This document shows, piece by piece, positions 1 to 12,448 of a stretch of 64,000 bases of DNA. How positions within the stretch are numbered: position 1 is the stretch's first letter; each line of letters starts with the position of its first letter. The translations under genes were made by a program, and so were the position numbers. The notes below the pieces were generated by a model. The model saw only the letters and a program-made list of their open reading frames with translations, was not told the DNA's origin and did not search any database. This stretch comes from Tribonema minus. Lineage: Eukaryota; Sar; Xanthophyceae; Tribonematales; Tribonemataceae. The stretch lies in NCBI GenBank assembly GCA_017506865.1, contig JAFCMP010000109.1, forward strand, positions 185,304 through 249,303. The letters are read 5' to 3'.

Positions 1-634
1 ACCGAGGCTGAACGGACAGGTACTGAGAGCGTCACGTGCAGCAGTGAGGATGGTGCATGCGCAGATATGCTGCAGCGAAGGCATGCAAGTATGCTGGCGA
101 GCCCGATGTATGTATGTATATACAGACTTGAAGGGGGATATGGGAGCCCCAGATCACAAATGACTGACGCGCTAGCTGGTGCATCAGGCTCGCCCCCCAC
201 ATCCAGACTAACCACACAAATAATGTTGACAGGTACTTCAACATGTACTTGAAGCATGGTACGTGAAGGTAAAGTCAAATAGCTGACCACGAAACCGCAC
301 GCTAGCGACACCACTAGTGGTGCAGCATCATCTCCGCCAGTTGCTCGCTGCTGTGCGGGGTTGCAAACCGCACACTGCGTGCGTTGCATTCAGGTTCCCT
401 AAAAAACAATGAGCCCTCATGTGCAGCGCCGCAAGGAGAACACACCAACGCCCTAGCCCCAGCGCCGTACACCGCGAGGCACAACTGCAACTCATACTTG
501 AAGTTTACCCGCTCCGTGAGGGGGAAAAGCGGCACTTCCGTCACGCGCGCTGCGGCGCGACACGCGCGATTAGCCGCTGAGAAATGCACAGCTACTGTAT
601 ATACGAGGTGAACGGAAATGTTGCAACCACTCAC

Positions 635-3600
635 CAGGTCCTTCAGCACGACCGCTGCGCCGCCGCCGAGAAACGGCGCGCAGCACGCCTCAACGCAATT
701 CGCCCAGACGTTGACGACACCGCTCACGACCTTTGTCGCCGCTTCAACGGGCAGAATCACGAGGGCGAGCAGGACGATGACCAGGATGCGAAGGCACTTA
801 TCCGCGCAAGCTGCGTTGCACACGGAAGCGCGAGACGGACGCCGCCGTGTGAGCAGTGAGTGGGGGGCGCATGTGCTGCCTGAGGATTCGATGCGGGGCT
901 GTGGTGTGCGATACCAAGAGGTGCCGCCGGTGCGCAAGCTGCCGTTGCATGCAGGCACACAAAGTTTGTCATGGTGTAGGGTGAAGCGAGAGGTGCCAGC
1001 CTCACGACATCGGCGCTGGTCAGGTCATTGCCGCAATATCTGCCTGCGCAGTTCAGAGCGGGCATGTGCAGCGAATCATGTACTTGAAGCAGTGGCCGAA
1101 GTGCATCACCTTTCGGCTTTGCTCTACAGACCAAGGTGGCCGTAAAAGTGCCGCTCAATGCCCTACACGGGAGTGGCATTGTCCTCACTGCGCGAGTGCA
1201 CACTGCTCTGCAAGCAAAATGGAGATATACATTGCAGCACCACGGTCTCCTCCTCCAGGCCCGCCATCACAACACAGCTCTTATATAGAAATACAAGCGA
1301 TATGTAGCTCACCGAGGACGAAGGCGACGCAACGGCGGCCGTAGCGTGCCATCGCGACATCACAGCGGTGGGCGACCTGCACGGCCGCGACAGCCCAGCG
1401 CTTCACCACCGCACTTACGTGAGGGAACATGGCCACCTGCAACGCGCCAACATAGATTCAGTGATGCATATGTTAATTAATCAGCAAGGTGGGTCTTTGA
1501 CGCGGCAGCGAGCGCAGGTAATCAGTCACAAGTCGATTTGAGTTGAAGAAGAGATCGGTGTACTTCACGTTGAAGTCAAATTTAAAGGGCACTAGTTTCC
1601 TGTTTGGGGAGGCAACGGCAGCAGAGTCACCCATCATCACCGCACAGAAATGGTGGAGAATACTGACAGGCTGACAAAAGACCTGGTCAACCGGTATTTC
1701 AGAATTATGTCGCTTGCGCCTTCAAGGGTCTCGAGCTGCATTGCGCATTTAGCAGGAATACTTTCCATAGTGTCACACGGTTGAGGTTTGCAAACTTCAG
1801 TCACACACGATCGGCCGGTGCCCCACGCGCCACACTAATACAGTACAAGCCTATAGGACATGAAGGTCGTGCGAGCGGCGCGTCAGCAAACAAATACTGG
1901 TGTTGACGTGCTCACCACGAATGGCGCAGCCAGCACGCAGCCCTCGAGAAGCCACCGCACAATGGCCTTGAGCGTAACGTCGGCCATGGAGTCGTCGACG
2001 GCCTCAGCCTCTGGCGCATCTGAGAGCAGCAGCAAAGGCATCAGCAGAGCAAACAGACGCATGTGATCTTCAAGTTGAAATTGAGTGCATTACACATGGC
2101 AAAGTATTGCATCCAAGATGGGTAGACCATTTCCGCAGATCTGCGGCCTCGTCCGCCTTGTCCGCCTCTGGTGATGCGCGAGTGTGTGCTGCTGGCACGT
2201 CCACTTCCTGCCTGGAATTTCAACTACCACTTGCGCCCCCGTCACACACGCCACGAAGTACGTCACCTCACTACTGCAGAGTCCTATGCGGCGGACCAAG
2301 CACCTCAGACAACTGGGGTGTGTTGCAGCGCCAGTCTTTAGGCGCAGTGCAGACTAGGCTGCTGCGTAGGAGAAAGCTTTACAATTGCATAGGACATCCA
2401 GGCTCCTGGAGCCCTAGTCAATACAAGCTCGCAAGTACCTCACACAACCTCATCATGCACACATGTTCTGAGGCAAGACACTCCACTACTGCAGACTTCT
2501 CACCCGGCTCAGCGCGGCACCCCTTCGGAAGCGTCAGCAGGCTCAGGGCCATGAGCAGCGTGACGAAATGCGGGCAGCACGCGGTCTCTTTCACGGTGGA
2601 GGCGATGCCGGTGAGGAGCGAGATGTAGAGGCGGTGCACCAGCGCAGCGACCTTTGCGCACTGCGCGAGACGCACGCACGCATGCAAAGAGACAGCAATG
2701 AAGTCAGTTCAACGAGCAAAAGCGCGCGTCAACAGAAGCGCCATGTATCATCATTGCACGTCATTTCCTGGGCATGCTAACATACCCACATACTGCGTTA
2801 CAGGCGCGCGTGCGCGTGCGGGGATCATCAGCGTGACAACGCGTGACGTAGTGGGGGGTTTACACTGAGTCGCTTGCTACGCTATGACTCATGAGTGTGC
2901 ATTCGTGAGTGGTACTAAGTCCACCAGGCTATCGATGCTTTAGCTTTAGTGCATCAAGCACAGGGAATCCTCGCGTTCTACTTGAAGCATATGCGGAGTG
3001 TAACATGAGTAAACAATGCATTTTCAAGTCGGCCATTTTTGATCAAATGCTGGAGTGTCTGATGCTGTTTTTCGTAGGGCGGGCACCAAGACTGGGCTCA
3101 GGCAAAAAATGCCAGCAACTGGTTGTGACAATAAAACTGTGGCCACATACACGCGTTGCGCGAGCATGCTGCAAGCGTTACCCGTGCTCTGTGTTATCTT
3201 CGAACAGCTCCTGAGGGTGCCACCTGCTCGTACGGCCAACTGTGGAGTACACTGACGTACAACTAGCGAGTACACCACTATAAAGCTTTGAAGTACACAG
3301 CTGTACATGCAGCGCGCGAGTTATGTTAGAGCGGCACTTGAGGCCCTGTAAACTCACCGCCCGAGCAGGCCAGCAGAAGATGGTCTCGCAAACAGCCGAT
3401 GCGTAACCTGACAGCAAGGGGTCACGGGGGGGCATGCGGCGTCAGGGGAAAGAAATGTTGAGTGGCGTTTTTGCGATGCAGTGCCATGCACACATCATGA
3501 AGCGCGACGGCGGAGCGCGCAGTGCATAACGTGATGAAGCGCACGCTGCGCGCGACAGTGACGTTTTGTGTGTGCATCGATACGCATGCACTTCTGTCAC

Positions 3601-6600
3601 CTTGCGCGCGCACACACACACACACGGGGCATGCGACAAAGGTAAAGCGATGAGATTGCTGCAGCAGCAATGTGGCAACGTTTCCCACTGCAGCACTTTG
3701 TAAGCGCTGCGCTGCTGTAGTCCGTAGGCTTACTAGGACCAGGGGTAGCATAAGGGCTAAAGTGAGGCTCATCACACCACACATCGCTCGCGAGTGCCTC
3801 TGCGGCGGCCGATACATACGTACCATAGAGGCGTGAACATCTGAGGGCGAAGGCAAAGGCGGCGCGCGAGGCCGGCAGGGATGGGGGACGTGGCGCAGCA
3901 GGCGGTATTTTATGCAATCACCATGCAACTGTGGTTCTCTCACAACAGCGCTGTGAATGCTCTGCTGCCGTAGCCCGAGGACGAGGGAATTGGGTGAGGG
4001 TGGGGACAGGCTAGTGGCAATAGCCGCTGCTTGCTGTGGCATTTGATACATACGTACCGTAGAGGCGCCCACGCGCTTGAAGGCGGAGGCGGCGCGCAGG
4101 GCCCGCGGGCATGGGGGACATGACTAAGCAGGTACCAATATATGCGGTGAACGTGCAACTGCGGCACTGCACACAGCAGTGAGCGCCCTGCTGCCGCTGC
4201 ACAAAGGGTTTAGGTAAGGGTTAGGCTGGGGGTCGTGCTAATGGCAATAGCCGCTGCTCGCTGTGGCATCTCGAAATACATACCGTAGATACGCCCACGC
4301 GCTTGAAGGCGGAGGCGGCGCGCGAGGCCTGCGGGCATGGGTGACATGGCGGAGCCCCTGCGGCCGCGGCGCAGGCGGAAGAGCGCGCCGGAGCGGCCGC
4401 CGCAGCGCTGCATCGTGTGAGCGCGGCGCACGTAGCCTGAAGCGCGGAGAGGAAATTGAAGTTCGGACACAGTGCGGTGACGATCAGAAGTATGCAAGGG
4501 GATTGAGTTCAAGCATTAAGCTGATTCAGTGAAGTGGAAGAAGCTGTGTAACACGCAGTTCTGCAGGTGCGCGGTCAGGGCACAGCACGTGGGAACCATG
4601 CCTCAAACTTCAACTTCCCAGCAGATGAACAAAATGCTCGTACACGGTGCGCGCACATGCACACGCCTGTAATCCAGAATCAAACTACCCAGCTGCACTG
4701 CCACTTCTCAGTTTCTGGTGACATGGCGCACATCGAGTGCTTGCATGAACTTCAACTGTAATGTCAACTGCGTACATGCGCCGACCGGCCGGCCTCCCAT
4801 GCGCCTTCACAAGCGGAACTTCAAGAGCGCCAGCAGGCACGTGAAGCGCATTTTGTTTGCATCATCTGCTCCTCATCGTCGCCTATAAATGTTGCCTCAT
4901 TGCACACCCAGACAGGAGTCACTCGGAGCTACAGCCAAGTTGTACACAGCCAGCGCTCAACAAACGGCAGCGCTCACCAGGGCGAGAGGAGACGGCTGCA
5001 GCCATGATGCGCAGCAGGACGGTGATGACGGTGACCTGCATGAGCGGCACGCTCTGCGCGGCGCAGTAGGCGGCGATGGTCGCGGCGACAGCGGAGAGGT
5101 CGATGCTGGCGGCGGCGGCGGCGGCGGCGCTGCACGCGAGCTCGAGCTGCACGGCCATCTCGAAGCCGGCGAGTAGGAGTGCAAAGGCGCACACGGCGGA
5201 TGCGACACCCAGGCACACCGCCGCCGCCGCCGCCGCCTGCAGGGCGCGAGTACAAATGCGTGCGCGGTCAGTCAGCGCGGCCAGTCAACGCGCGTAAAGT
5301 GCTGATGCGGCGGCTGATGGTATGCGGTGTGCTGAGTTCAGCAATTCTGCGTGAGCGGGCAATCATTACGTCAGTCCGGGTGGATGCAGAACGTGCGTCA
5401 GGCGTGTCTTAAAATGACGGATCTGCAGTACCGTGCCCCGCAGGTCTCGCACGACAAGAGGTCACTGACGGAAGTAGTAAAAGAGCTGAAACATGATGCA
5501 CAAGTTGCCGCCTTGACGTGAGGACTCACTTGAAGACTCGTGCACGACTTGCCACAAGTGAGCATTCTATCAAGGGCTCGCATTAGGTGAGCAATTTGAG
5601 CACTTCCAAGCCCTCATCTACAAACATACTGTCTTCTCAACCCCCAAACCATTATCTGTTTGTAACTTGAAGTTCACTCCAGTTGGACAGTGCTCTGCAC
5701 TTGGAGACCAGTACGGCATGTACAGTAGTCATGGCGGCAAGCGTACGCGAGGGCCCACCTTAACAGTCACGCACGCCACAGCCATGGTCATGGTGAAGGC
5801 CTTCAGCATCAGCTGGCCGAGGTACGAGGGTATCTCGGTGCTGGCGTTGAGCGTCTTCACTGCCGCGCGCTTGAAAAATGTGATAAAGTTGTGAGCGTTG
5901 CTGTGCGCGCCGATGAAGACAGCACGTGCGTGCTCCGACAGCATCGCACGGCCAGCGGCAAGCGCACCAAAGCCGCGAGCACGGGCCGCAGCGAGTGTCT
6001 CGATCATGTTTGTGTCAGCTGCGCGCACAAGGGGGGCGCACAAGGGGGCGGTCAGCACTACCACAGTTCACAAGTGCACGTACGTGAAGGAGTACAAGTG
6101 GAGGCAGAGTGGCCGGTATCTTCACTTCAACACTTTGACGCTTCAACATGGTGGTCATGCGCTGACAGTTGGCACCACGATTGATGCCGTCATGCATGAA
6201 ATGGGCACGCAGAGAGAAGCACGCACGCAAACAAGAGGACACCTGATGACTGAGCCCCGACTTCAAAGTGCCAAACACAAGTGTGCTGCTCCATACGCGT
6301 GCGCAGCAGGCCGCCACAGCGTTGGCTGACATCAGATTGCACTGACATCTTGCTTGCTTGCTGCGCGCCCATGTACTTCAAGATTCAAAGTCAACGAATG
6401 GCACGCTTCAAGTATGACCATGTTTGAAACGCAACAAGCGGGCACTTCGCAAGTGAGGGCGTTTGCAAGCGTGGCTGTAATGCGCCGTAATGCTGCAGAA
6501 GCAGGGTCAAGGTGCACATTGGGTGCACGTGATTGATGCGCGTGACTCTGGTCCGTCCGGCGCCGCACCTTCTCGTTGGGCAGCCGTGCGGCTCAGCGGG

Positions 6601-7393
6601 GCGTCACTCATGAACTTTGCAGTTCTGCAAGGAAGACTTCACGCATGAGCAAGCGCTTAAAAAACACTCGCATACCTCATCTTCAAGAAGTGGTTACTGC
6701 GGAAAGTTTCATCTGCGCGCTTGCTGCTCACCGAAGATGGGCGCCGCCTGGTAGATGGTGATGCACACGGCGCACACCAGGTAGATGGCCAGCGGCAGCA
6801 TGGCCATGTAGATGTTGGTGGCAGCAGCGCTCTGCGCGCCGTTGCCGTTGGGCAGCTTGAGGAGCGTGATGGCCGTCGCCATCCCGAGGGCGGATGTAAG
6901 GATGACGCAAAGCGCCAGATCTGCGCAGCAGCGACGACGATCATGCGGTGAGCGCGTGGCGACAGAGAGGCGTTCCCATGAGGGCTGTGTAAAGCAACAG
7001 TGTGCCGCAAAGCTATGCTGAGCTATGAGGTATGCGTACAGTGTGTCTGCGCGGTTTCCAAACGGGGAGTGAGTCGCGATGGCGCTGGATGTGTATAGTG
7101 TGGCTATGTTAACCAGCCTGAGTGGGGCAGAGGAGGTTCCACCTGTGCGCGGCGCAACAAGAGCCTAGTGCATGCGCGATGCTGAGAAGAGACGCGTGAT
7201 GCTGCGCTGGTACGCACAAACAGCACCATACATATCTGACAATACTACTTAGTACGCACGAACAACACCACATGTCAAACCATTTGCAGCGTCAGCGGCG
7301 GGCAAACACAGCTACGAGTGTACATCAAAGTGAAAGCGCCCCAAAGAGTAGAAGCTGCGAAGCCAGTCATAGCCGCCTTTGCGGTCCGAAAAT
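635..7393 (-). CDS. Multi-pass membrane protein, unrecognised, partial (exons only)
   Basis: I do not recognise the family. Minus-strand exons that join by phase are 7393-7316, 6920-6732, 6018-5759 and 5236-4978, and then, after a gap I could not bridge, 2660-2504, 2067-1916 and 796-635. Most have clear GTGAGN donors; the 7393-7316 donor (GTAGCT) and the 6018-5759 donor (GTGGGC) are weaker. The exon at 6920-6732 encodes two hydrophobic segments (around CVILTSALGMATAITLL and LPLAIYLVCAVCITIY). The 6018-5759 exon is a mostly polar stretch ending in a short hydrophobic segment, and 5236-4978 encodes another helix (GVASAVCAFALLLAGFEM). The 2067-1916 and 796-635 exons each hold one helix, preceded by an acceptor that is AAG rather than CAG. 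The 5' end is missing, and the 3' end probably lies in or beyond bases 1-600. A transporter is possible but unproven. Family unknown; coding status fairly confident for the central exons. Confidence 0.5.
3700..4390. repeat. Three degenerate ~240-bp tandem repeats
   Basis: Three units share the order 'gctgctgccg', 'ggcaatagccgctgc', 'acatacgtaccgtagaggcg', 'ggcggaggcggcgcg' and 'atggggga'. They lie near 3700-3900, 3950-4130 and 4190-4350. The first unit is the most diverged. Each contains a version of the 45-nt mini-exon and a GTAYGT donor read on the minus strand. Confidence 0.75.
4284..4328 (-). CDS. Candidate 45-nt mini-exon
   Basis: On the minus strand a CCGCAG acceptor and a GTATGT donor bracket 45 nt, a multiple of three, with no stop in any frame. 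It could be spliced into the membrane-protein gene after the exon ending at 4978, where phase 1 in and phase 1 out both work. Degenerate copies lie about 240 and 470 bases away (near 4050-4130 and 3810-3890), and both have lost the acceptor AG. Transcript data would decide whether it is used. Confidence 0.3.
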
Positions 7394-10300
7394 CTGCAGG
7401 ATATACTGGAAAATGTTTCAATGACGAATCTGCTGGACATCGCGATTGCAGTGCGTCACAATCATGATCGTGGCCTACCTGAGCGGCCTGGGGCAAGCTT
7501 CTCCGCTTCCCCCCCAATCGCAAACGTTTTCCAGATGTAACCTAGGAAGGCATCAGATCCAGGACAGCAGAAAGGAGACATATGTTAGCAACACATCAAA
7601 TGGTGTGCAGAGCAGGTGAGCAGATTTCTGCTGATCAGCATTGTTGGTCATGGGGCATCCCAGCTCAGACTGGTAGCATGGCATGACGGCATCAGCACAA
7701 TCTCGGCATCTGCACCATCAGCCTTGAAAGCCTGCAGGATGAGAGGTTGCAGCTGGCACTGGTGCTGCCATGGGGCACAAGGCCATAGGGAGGGATGGGC
7801 AAGGGCACAGAGAGGTAGGATCCTACTGGAACCCGGCACGAGAGATAGCCGCGTCGCCTTCGCTTCCGTCATGCGCGCGCCCTGTTTCACCGTGCAACCT
7901 TGACTCTATCCAGAAACAGATCCATTACACGCTCACGCGCTGACGTGCTGAAGGGGGGCTGCTGGGAGATCGTCCGCTGCATACATCTGTTGCGCCACGC
8001 CACTCCTGGGTTGCTCAAGCGCGTGTCTAGTGCGTGTTCGAAGGTCGAGCACCGCTTTACGGCGAGCTCAAATCGTGCTGATACGGTGAAGCCTGTTTCG
8101 CGGCCTGCACACGCACGGGCAAGACTGCCGTGCTACGTACGCGATGCCTGCTTCCTCCTCAGCAAGCCCATGCCATCGCCATGCCTCACCTTGTTGGTTC
8201 GGCTCGTTATCGCCTAAGCCCAAAGCAATCTGATCTCATTTCGCTGGATCATCAGTTGCAAATTGTGCACTGCCGCCCTCACATCCAGGGTCGATCCACT
8301 TCGAGAGTAGTTGTGCACACCTCGCAAGCGACAGGCGCCACGCTTGCAGTGACTGCCTGATGGCTCTGGCCCGTCATCGCGGTGGACCTGGACCTCGTGT
8401 GATGGCAGCTGGGCCGCAGCAGCGCAGTCCGGGTGCCTGTGCAATAGGATGGAGCTCCTGGATAGGAAACATGCACAAACCGCCATCGCCATGAGCAGGT
8501 AACTGCAGCAGCCCGCCAGCATGCTGCACTGCAACATGATCCCAGGATCTTGGAGATCTGTATCCGCAGGCGCAAGCGCGGATTGCCTGGAGCTGTGATC
8601 GCCAGGTGCGACTTGCGTCCCGTATCGTCTGCCAGGTAGCCATGACTGCAGCTCGTCGATGCTGCTACAAACCTCGCTGGCAGCTGCACCAGCGGAGAGG
8701 CCCAGCTGCTGTGACATGAGCTCCTAAGATTTGCATTTTCCTGCGGAACCAAAGTGAAACCGATCGATCTCCTCGGCGCACATAAAACACTTACAAAGAG
8801 CCAGCCACAGCAGCCACGTGCATAGCAAAGCAGATGCATCAGTGTTGCTGCACTGCTGCATGGTGGCAGTTCATTTCTTGACACGAAGTGCCGCTTGTGT
8901 TACGAGCTTCGAGCTCAAAATCGAAGCTCTTAGAAAAGGCGATGAGGTGGACCCTGAGGGACCTGGCTGGGAACAATTATGCTTGCTGAGTGAGGTCACT
9001 GAGGTGCCTAAGAGTTGTAAGACTAAAGCAGCAGGGATGAGAGAGAGGCAAGCACCTGGTGAGCTCATGCACTGCTCACTGCAGTGGTTTGCAGGGCTTT
9101 GTGTCCACAGCAGCCACCCAATACATGGTGAGTGTATACCATGTGTGTGTGTCAGCTGTATGGTTGGAGAATGGATGAGTCTTCTTGCCTGATGGTGCTG
9201 GTGCAGGCCAACAAGTCTGCACTGCAGTGTATGTGTATGCTGTTCACTTGGTGCAAGAGCTCCTGATGTGGTGCCATCAAGTGTTGCAATTCTGGTGAGT
9301 CTGCAACATCATCTGGCATGCCAACACACACCATGCAGGTCTCTGTGGTCATCACAGCAATCTCCTTCTCTTTGACACTTGTTCTTCTTAACTGATGCAA
9401 ATGCTTGACAGCAGGTTCTGTTTGCAGCAGGTTCTGTTTGCAGAGTTTTGGCAAGGTGCTTTGTGCTTTGCAATCTGCTCAATCTGCAGACTGCCTGTTC
9501 CATCATTTCAAATTTTATGCAGGGCCAGGCAGGCGGGCAGGAGCAGCAGTGCTGGAGCACGGCTGGCATGATGGTGGGCTGAGCAGTGAGGTGCACAATC
9601 GTGTGACAGCAATGTGCTGCAGTGACACACGGGAGCAGCTCGCTCGTGGCGCCATGCACTGCATGGCATAAGATGGGGCGCACTACTTAGTTGCCGTGGC
9701 GACGCGCGGTGGCGCACAACGCTAGTGATGAGGTAAAATCACATGCCAGTGAACATGCTGTGAGCACTTTGTGGGCTGCCTGCTATGATTGCCCTGGCTG
9801 CATGAACTCGGGACACGAGGCTGGTGCCTGATGATGCGCGCACGTCAGCCGCGATGGCGCAGCCATCTAGTTGTCGCACTTGTGTGAAGTGTCGAGCAAT
9901 CTTGGCACCACACGTCCGGCATCAGCGCCGGGAAAGCAGTTGATGGGTTGCTGACCAGTGCAGCGCGGCACTGCAGTGATGAGTGTGGGGGCCGGCGGCA
10001 GACTCTGAATAGGACTCTGAATCGGATGCGCCAGGTGTGGCTGCAACGTGGCTGTCCACTGCTCATGTTGGTCAGGCTGGGTCACCGGGCCAGCACGCGT
10101 CTGACAACATGGTAGTGCGCGCCCGCTGCACGTCGCAGCCGCCGCTGCTCTACAGAGCATGGTCGTCGCTGTGCGCGTGCCATACGCGACGCGTACCACG
10201 AGCACTGATGGGCGCCGCGCATGCGTGCGCGGGGTGCAGATGATGCGGCGCCTCTGAACTGGGGTGAGCAATGCTTGGCGGGTTGCGAGCTTGTCGAGTG

Positions 10301-10835
10301 CAGAAGGAGCAGAGATGCTGACACGACGCACAAGGACGTTATGCTGTGGGGGTTGTCTGCACCTGGAGCACCGGCGCTCGCCCAAATTCGCTCGAGCACG
10401 TGAGCACGTGATGAGCCTCTCAGGAACTGCTGGCTCTGCCACATGGGCCGCTGCATTGACTATGAATTTACATCACTGTGCTCCTTGATGAAAGAAGGAG
10501 CTGTTGACTGGATGTCGGGCGTTGAGCCGCCATGGCGCTTTTGCATGGTGTTGCACAATGCTGGTCAGTACATGAGTACCAGGGACAAAGGTCACATGCC
10601 AGGGGATGCTGAGTGGAACTGCCTACTTGTGGTGGCTATGTGCACACATGACCCTGGGGCATTTCAAAGTGTATGGGCCTACACCTGCACCAGCTTCAGA
10701 TGCACATGGTCAGTTCCATATTCATTCCGATGGATGCCCGTGCGGTGACGTGAATAATGCACATCCACACGATGCTGTAGAATCTCTCCAACTTGATGCG
10801 GACAAATGGTATGCTACATGCACCAACATTGTTGT

Positions 10836-10973
10836 CCATCTTGTTGAGTGAGTGTGTACACAATGCGCCAAGACATGTGACTGAATTGGCATGCTCGTTG
10901 ATGTGTCATCCATCTTGTTGACTGAGTGTGCAACACGATGCGCCAAGACATGTGATTGAATTCGCATGCTTGC
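10836..10973. repeat. Two-copy direct repeat, ~74-bp period
   Basis: The segment beginning 'ccatcttgttgagtgagtg' near 10837 recurs near 10910 as 'ccatcttgttgactgagtg'. Both copies run through 'atgcgccaagacatgtga' and 'gaatt..catgct'. No coding meaning was found. Confidence 0.75.
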
Positions 10974-11293
10974 ACGCATATGTGAACGCACTCGTGTGCT
11001 GCTACTGGTTTCCCTACCTCGTTATCACAGCACAGACCACGAGCTAACCCTACAAAATCATTGGTGGCTTGGTATCTGCACCAATTGTGGACCATTGCAT
11101 TCAGATAACCCAGCTCATGAAAGAGCGTGTGTGTTACCACAGCAGGCTGCAGGTTTACAGGATCTGGAATGAGATTGTATAGCGTTGATGACCAAAAACT
11201 TGAGGGTGGCTGCATACTTTGTGGACTTGGGACACGAGAAAATTCGAGAAAACGACTACAACAAGTTGAAGCTGCTGAACTGTAGAACTTAAA

Positions 11294-11337
11294 GTACTGA
11301 AGTTCAGGAACTTCAAGTATTGAAGTTCAGGAACTGT
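11294..11337. repeat. Short tandem repeat built on GAAGTTCAGGAACT
   Basis: Two copies of 'tgaagttcaggaact' about 24 bases apart sit in an AT-richer island. They resemble the dispersed ACTTGAAGT motif family found throughout the introns of this window. Confidence 0.6.
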
Positions 11338-12448
11338 AAACTTTTCTGCCAGTTCATGAATCAAGATCCGCTCCTTGCTTTCCACACAGCTATGACGGCC
11401 TGACCAGCATGAACGCGCCTTGCCGGACAGGCTGTTCTGTACACGAACACACCCGGTGAAAGGAAGCCTCATCATGGGACTGTGTGCACGCGCTGCCGCT
11501 TCTGACCATCACATTCGCACGATGACGCTCGCATCCTGAAACACCAGCCGGCCACAAATCAAGTCGATTCGTGCACCGGCCATGTACAGGTACACAAGCT
11601 CACATTATGCTTTTTCCTAGGTGTAACCTGTTGTTGATGTGCCCCGCTTGACTTCATGATCCTCACTTCAAGCCACCAACAACTGACCTCGAGGTCACTG
11701 CTACCTCAAGGGCATCAGGTGAAATTGCTGTCCCCACCCACATGCGCCTTGAAGTATGCCTTTAACCAAGGAGAAAGTCACACTTCATGTGTCTTCCGCT
11801 TCCGCCGTTGTCAAGGTGTGCGCTGTCAGGGTGTCACCCCCTCGAAGCTGCCGGCGTCGGAGCCAGACGTGCACCGGATCAAAGTGGAGAGCGGCGGTGC
11901 AGGTGCGCTGACGTTAGCGAACGACGCCTGTTGGACAGACACGTGTCGTCCTCTAGTGCGCAAGTGAGCCATGCTCAGTTTGTATAGTGTCTTGGTTAAA
12001 CAGCGAGCGTCGTGGAGAATGAGACTGTGCTTGTTTCCACGACGGTTTACGGTACGGCACTTAGCTGGCACCATCAGAACTTCGATTGCGTAGACCGGCT
12101 GCCGGTAGCTGCCTGTCGCTGACGGGCGATGCTGGTGTCGTGCTCTTGGATGCGCCGCGCCGGGCCGTGCCCACCAGTTTGGGCGCAGTCGACTTTGAGG
12201 GCAAGAGGGATCACATGCGCAATGCCGGGGCAGCGTGCGCAGTCTAAGCCACTGCGAATGCAGCGAAATCGCAGCCAAGACGAAATGCTGCTGAAGCGCA
12301 GTCAGCACTGCGTAGCGCTGTCGACTGCGTCACGATACCCACCTACACGCCTGTGCGCAGCCCGGCGCCGCGGCATCAAACAGTCTTGCCTTCTGACCGG
12401 CCAAGCTGAAGCGGCGCGCACCCCTGCTGATATCCTGCTCACCTGCAG

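Larger units (their letters stand above)
7394..12448. other. No supported gene; intergenic or very long intron
   Basis: This 5 kb has lower GC than its surroundings and only short overlapping open frames without convincing codon pattern, domain or splice-linked continuity. It contains small direct repeats (10836-10973 and 11294-11337) and scattered ACTTGAAG-type motifs. The 5' exons of the membrane-protein gene (minus) or of the Ala-rich gene (plus) could lie here, but I could not identify them. Confidence 0.6.
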
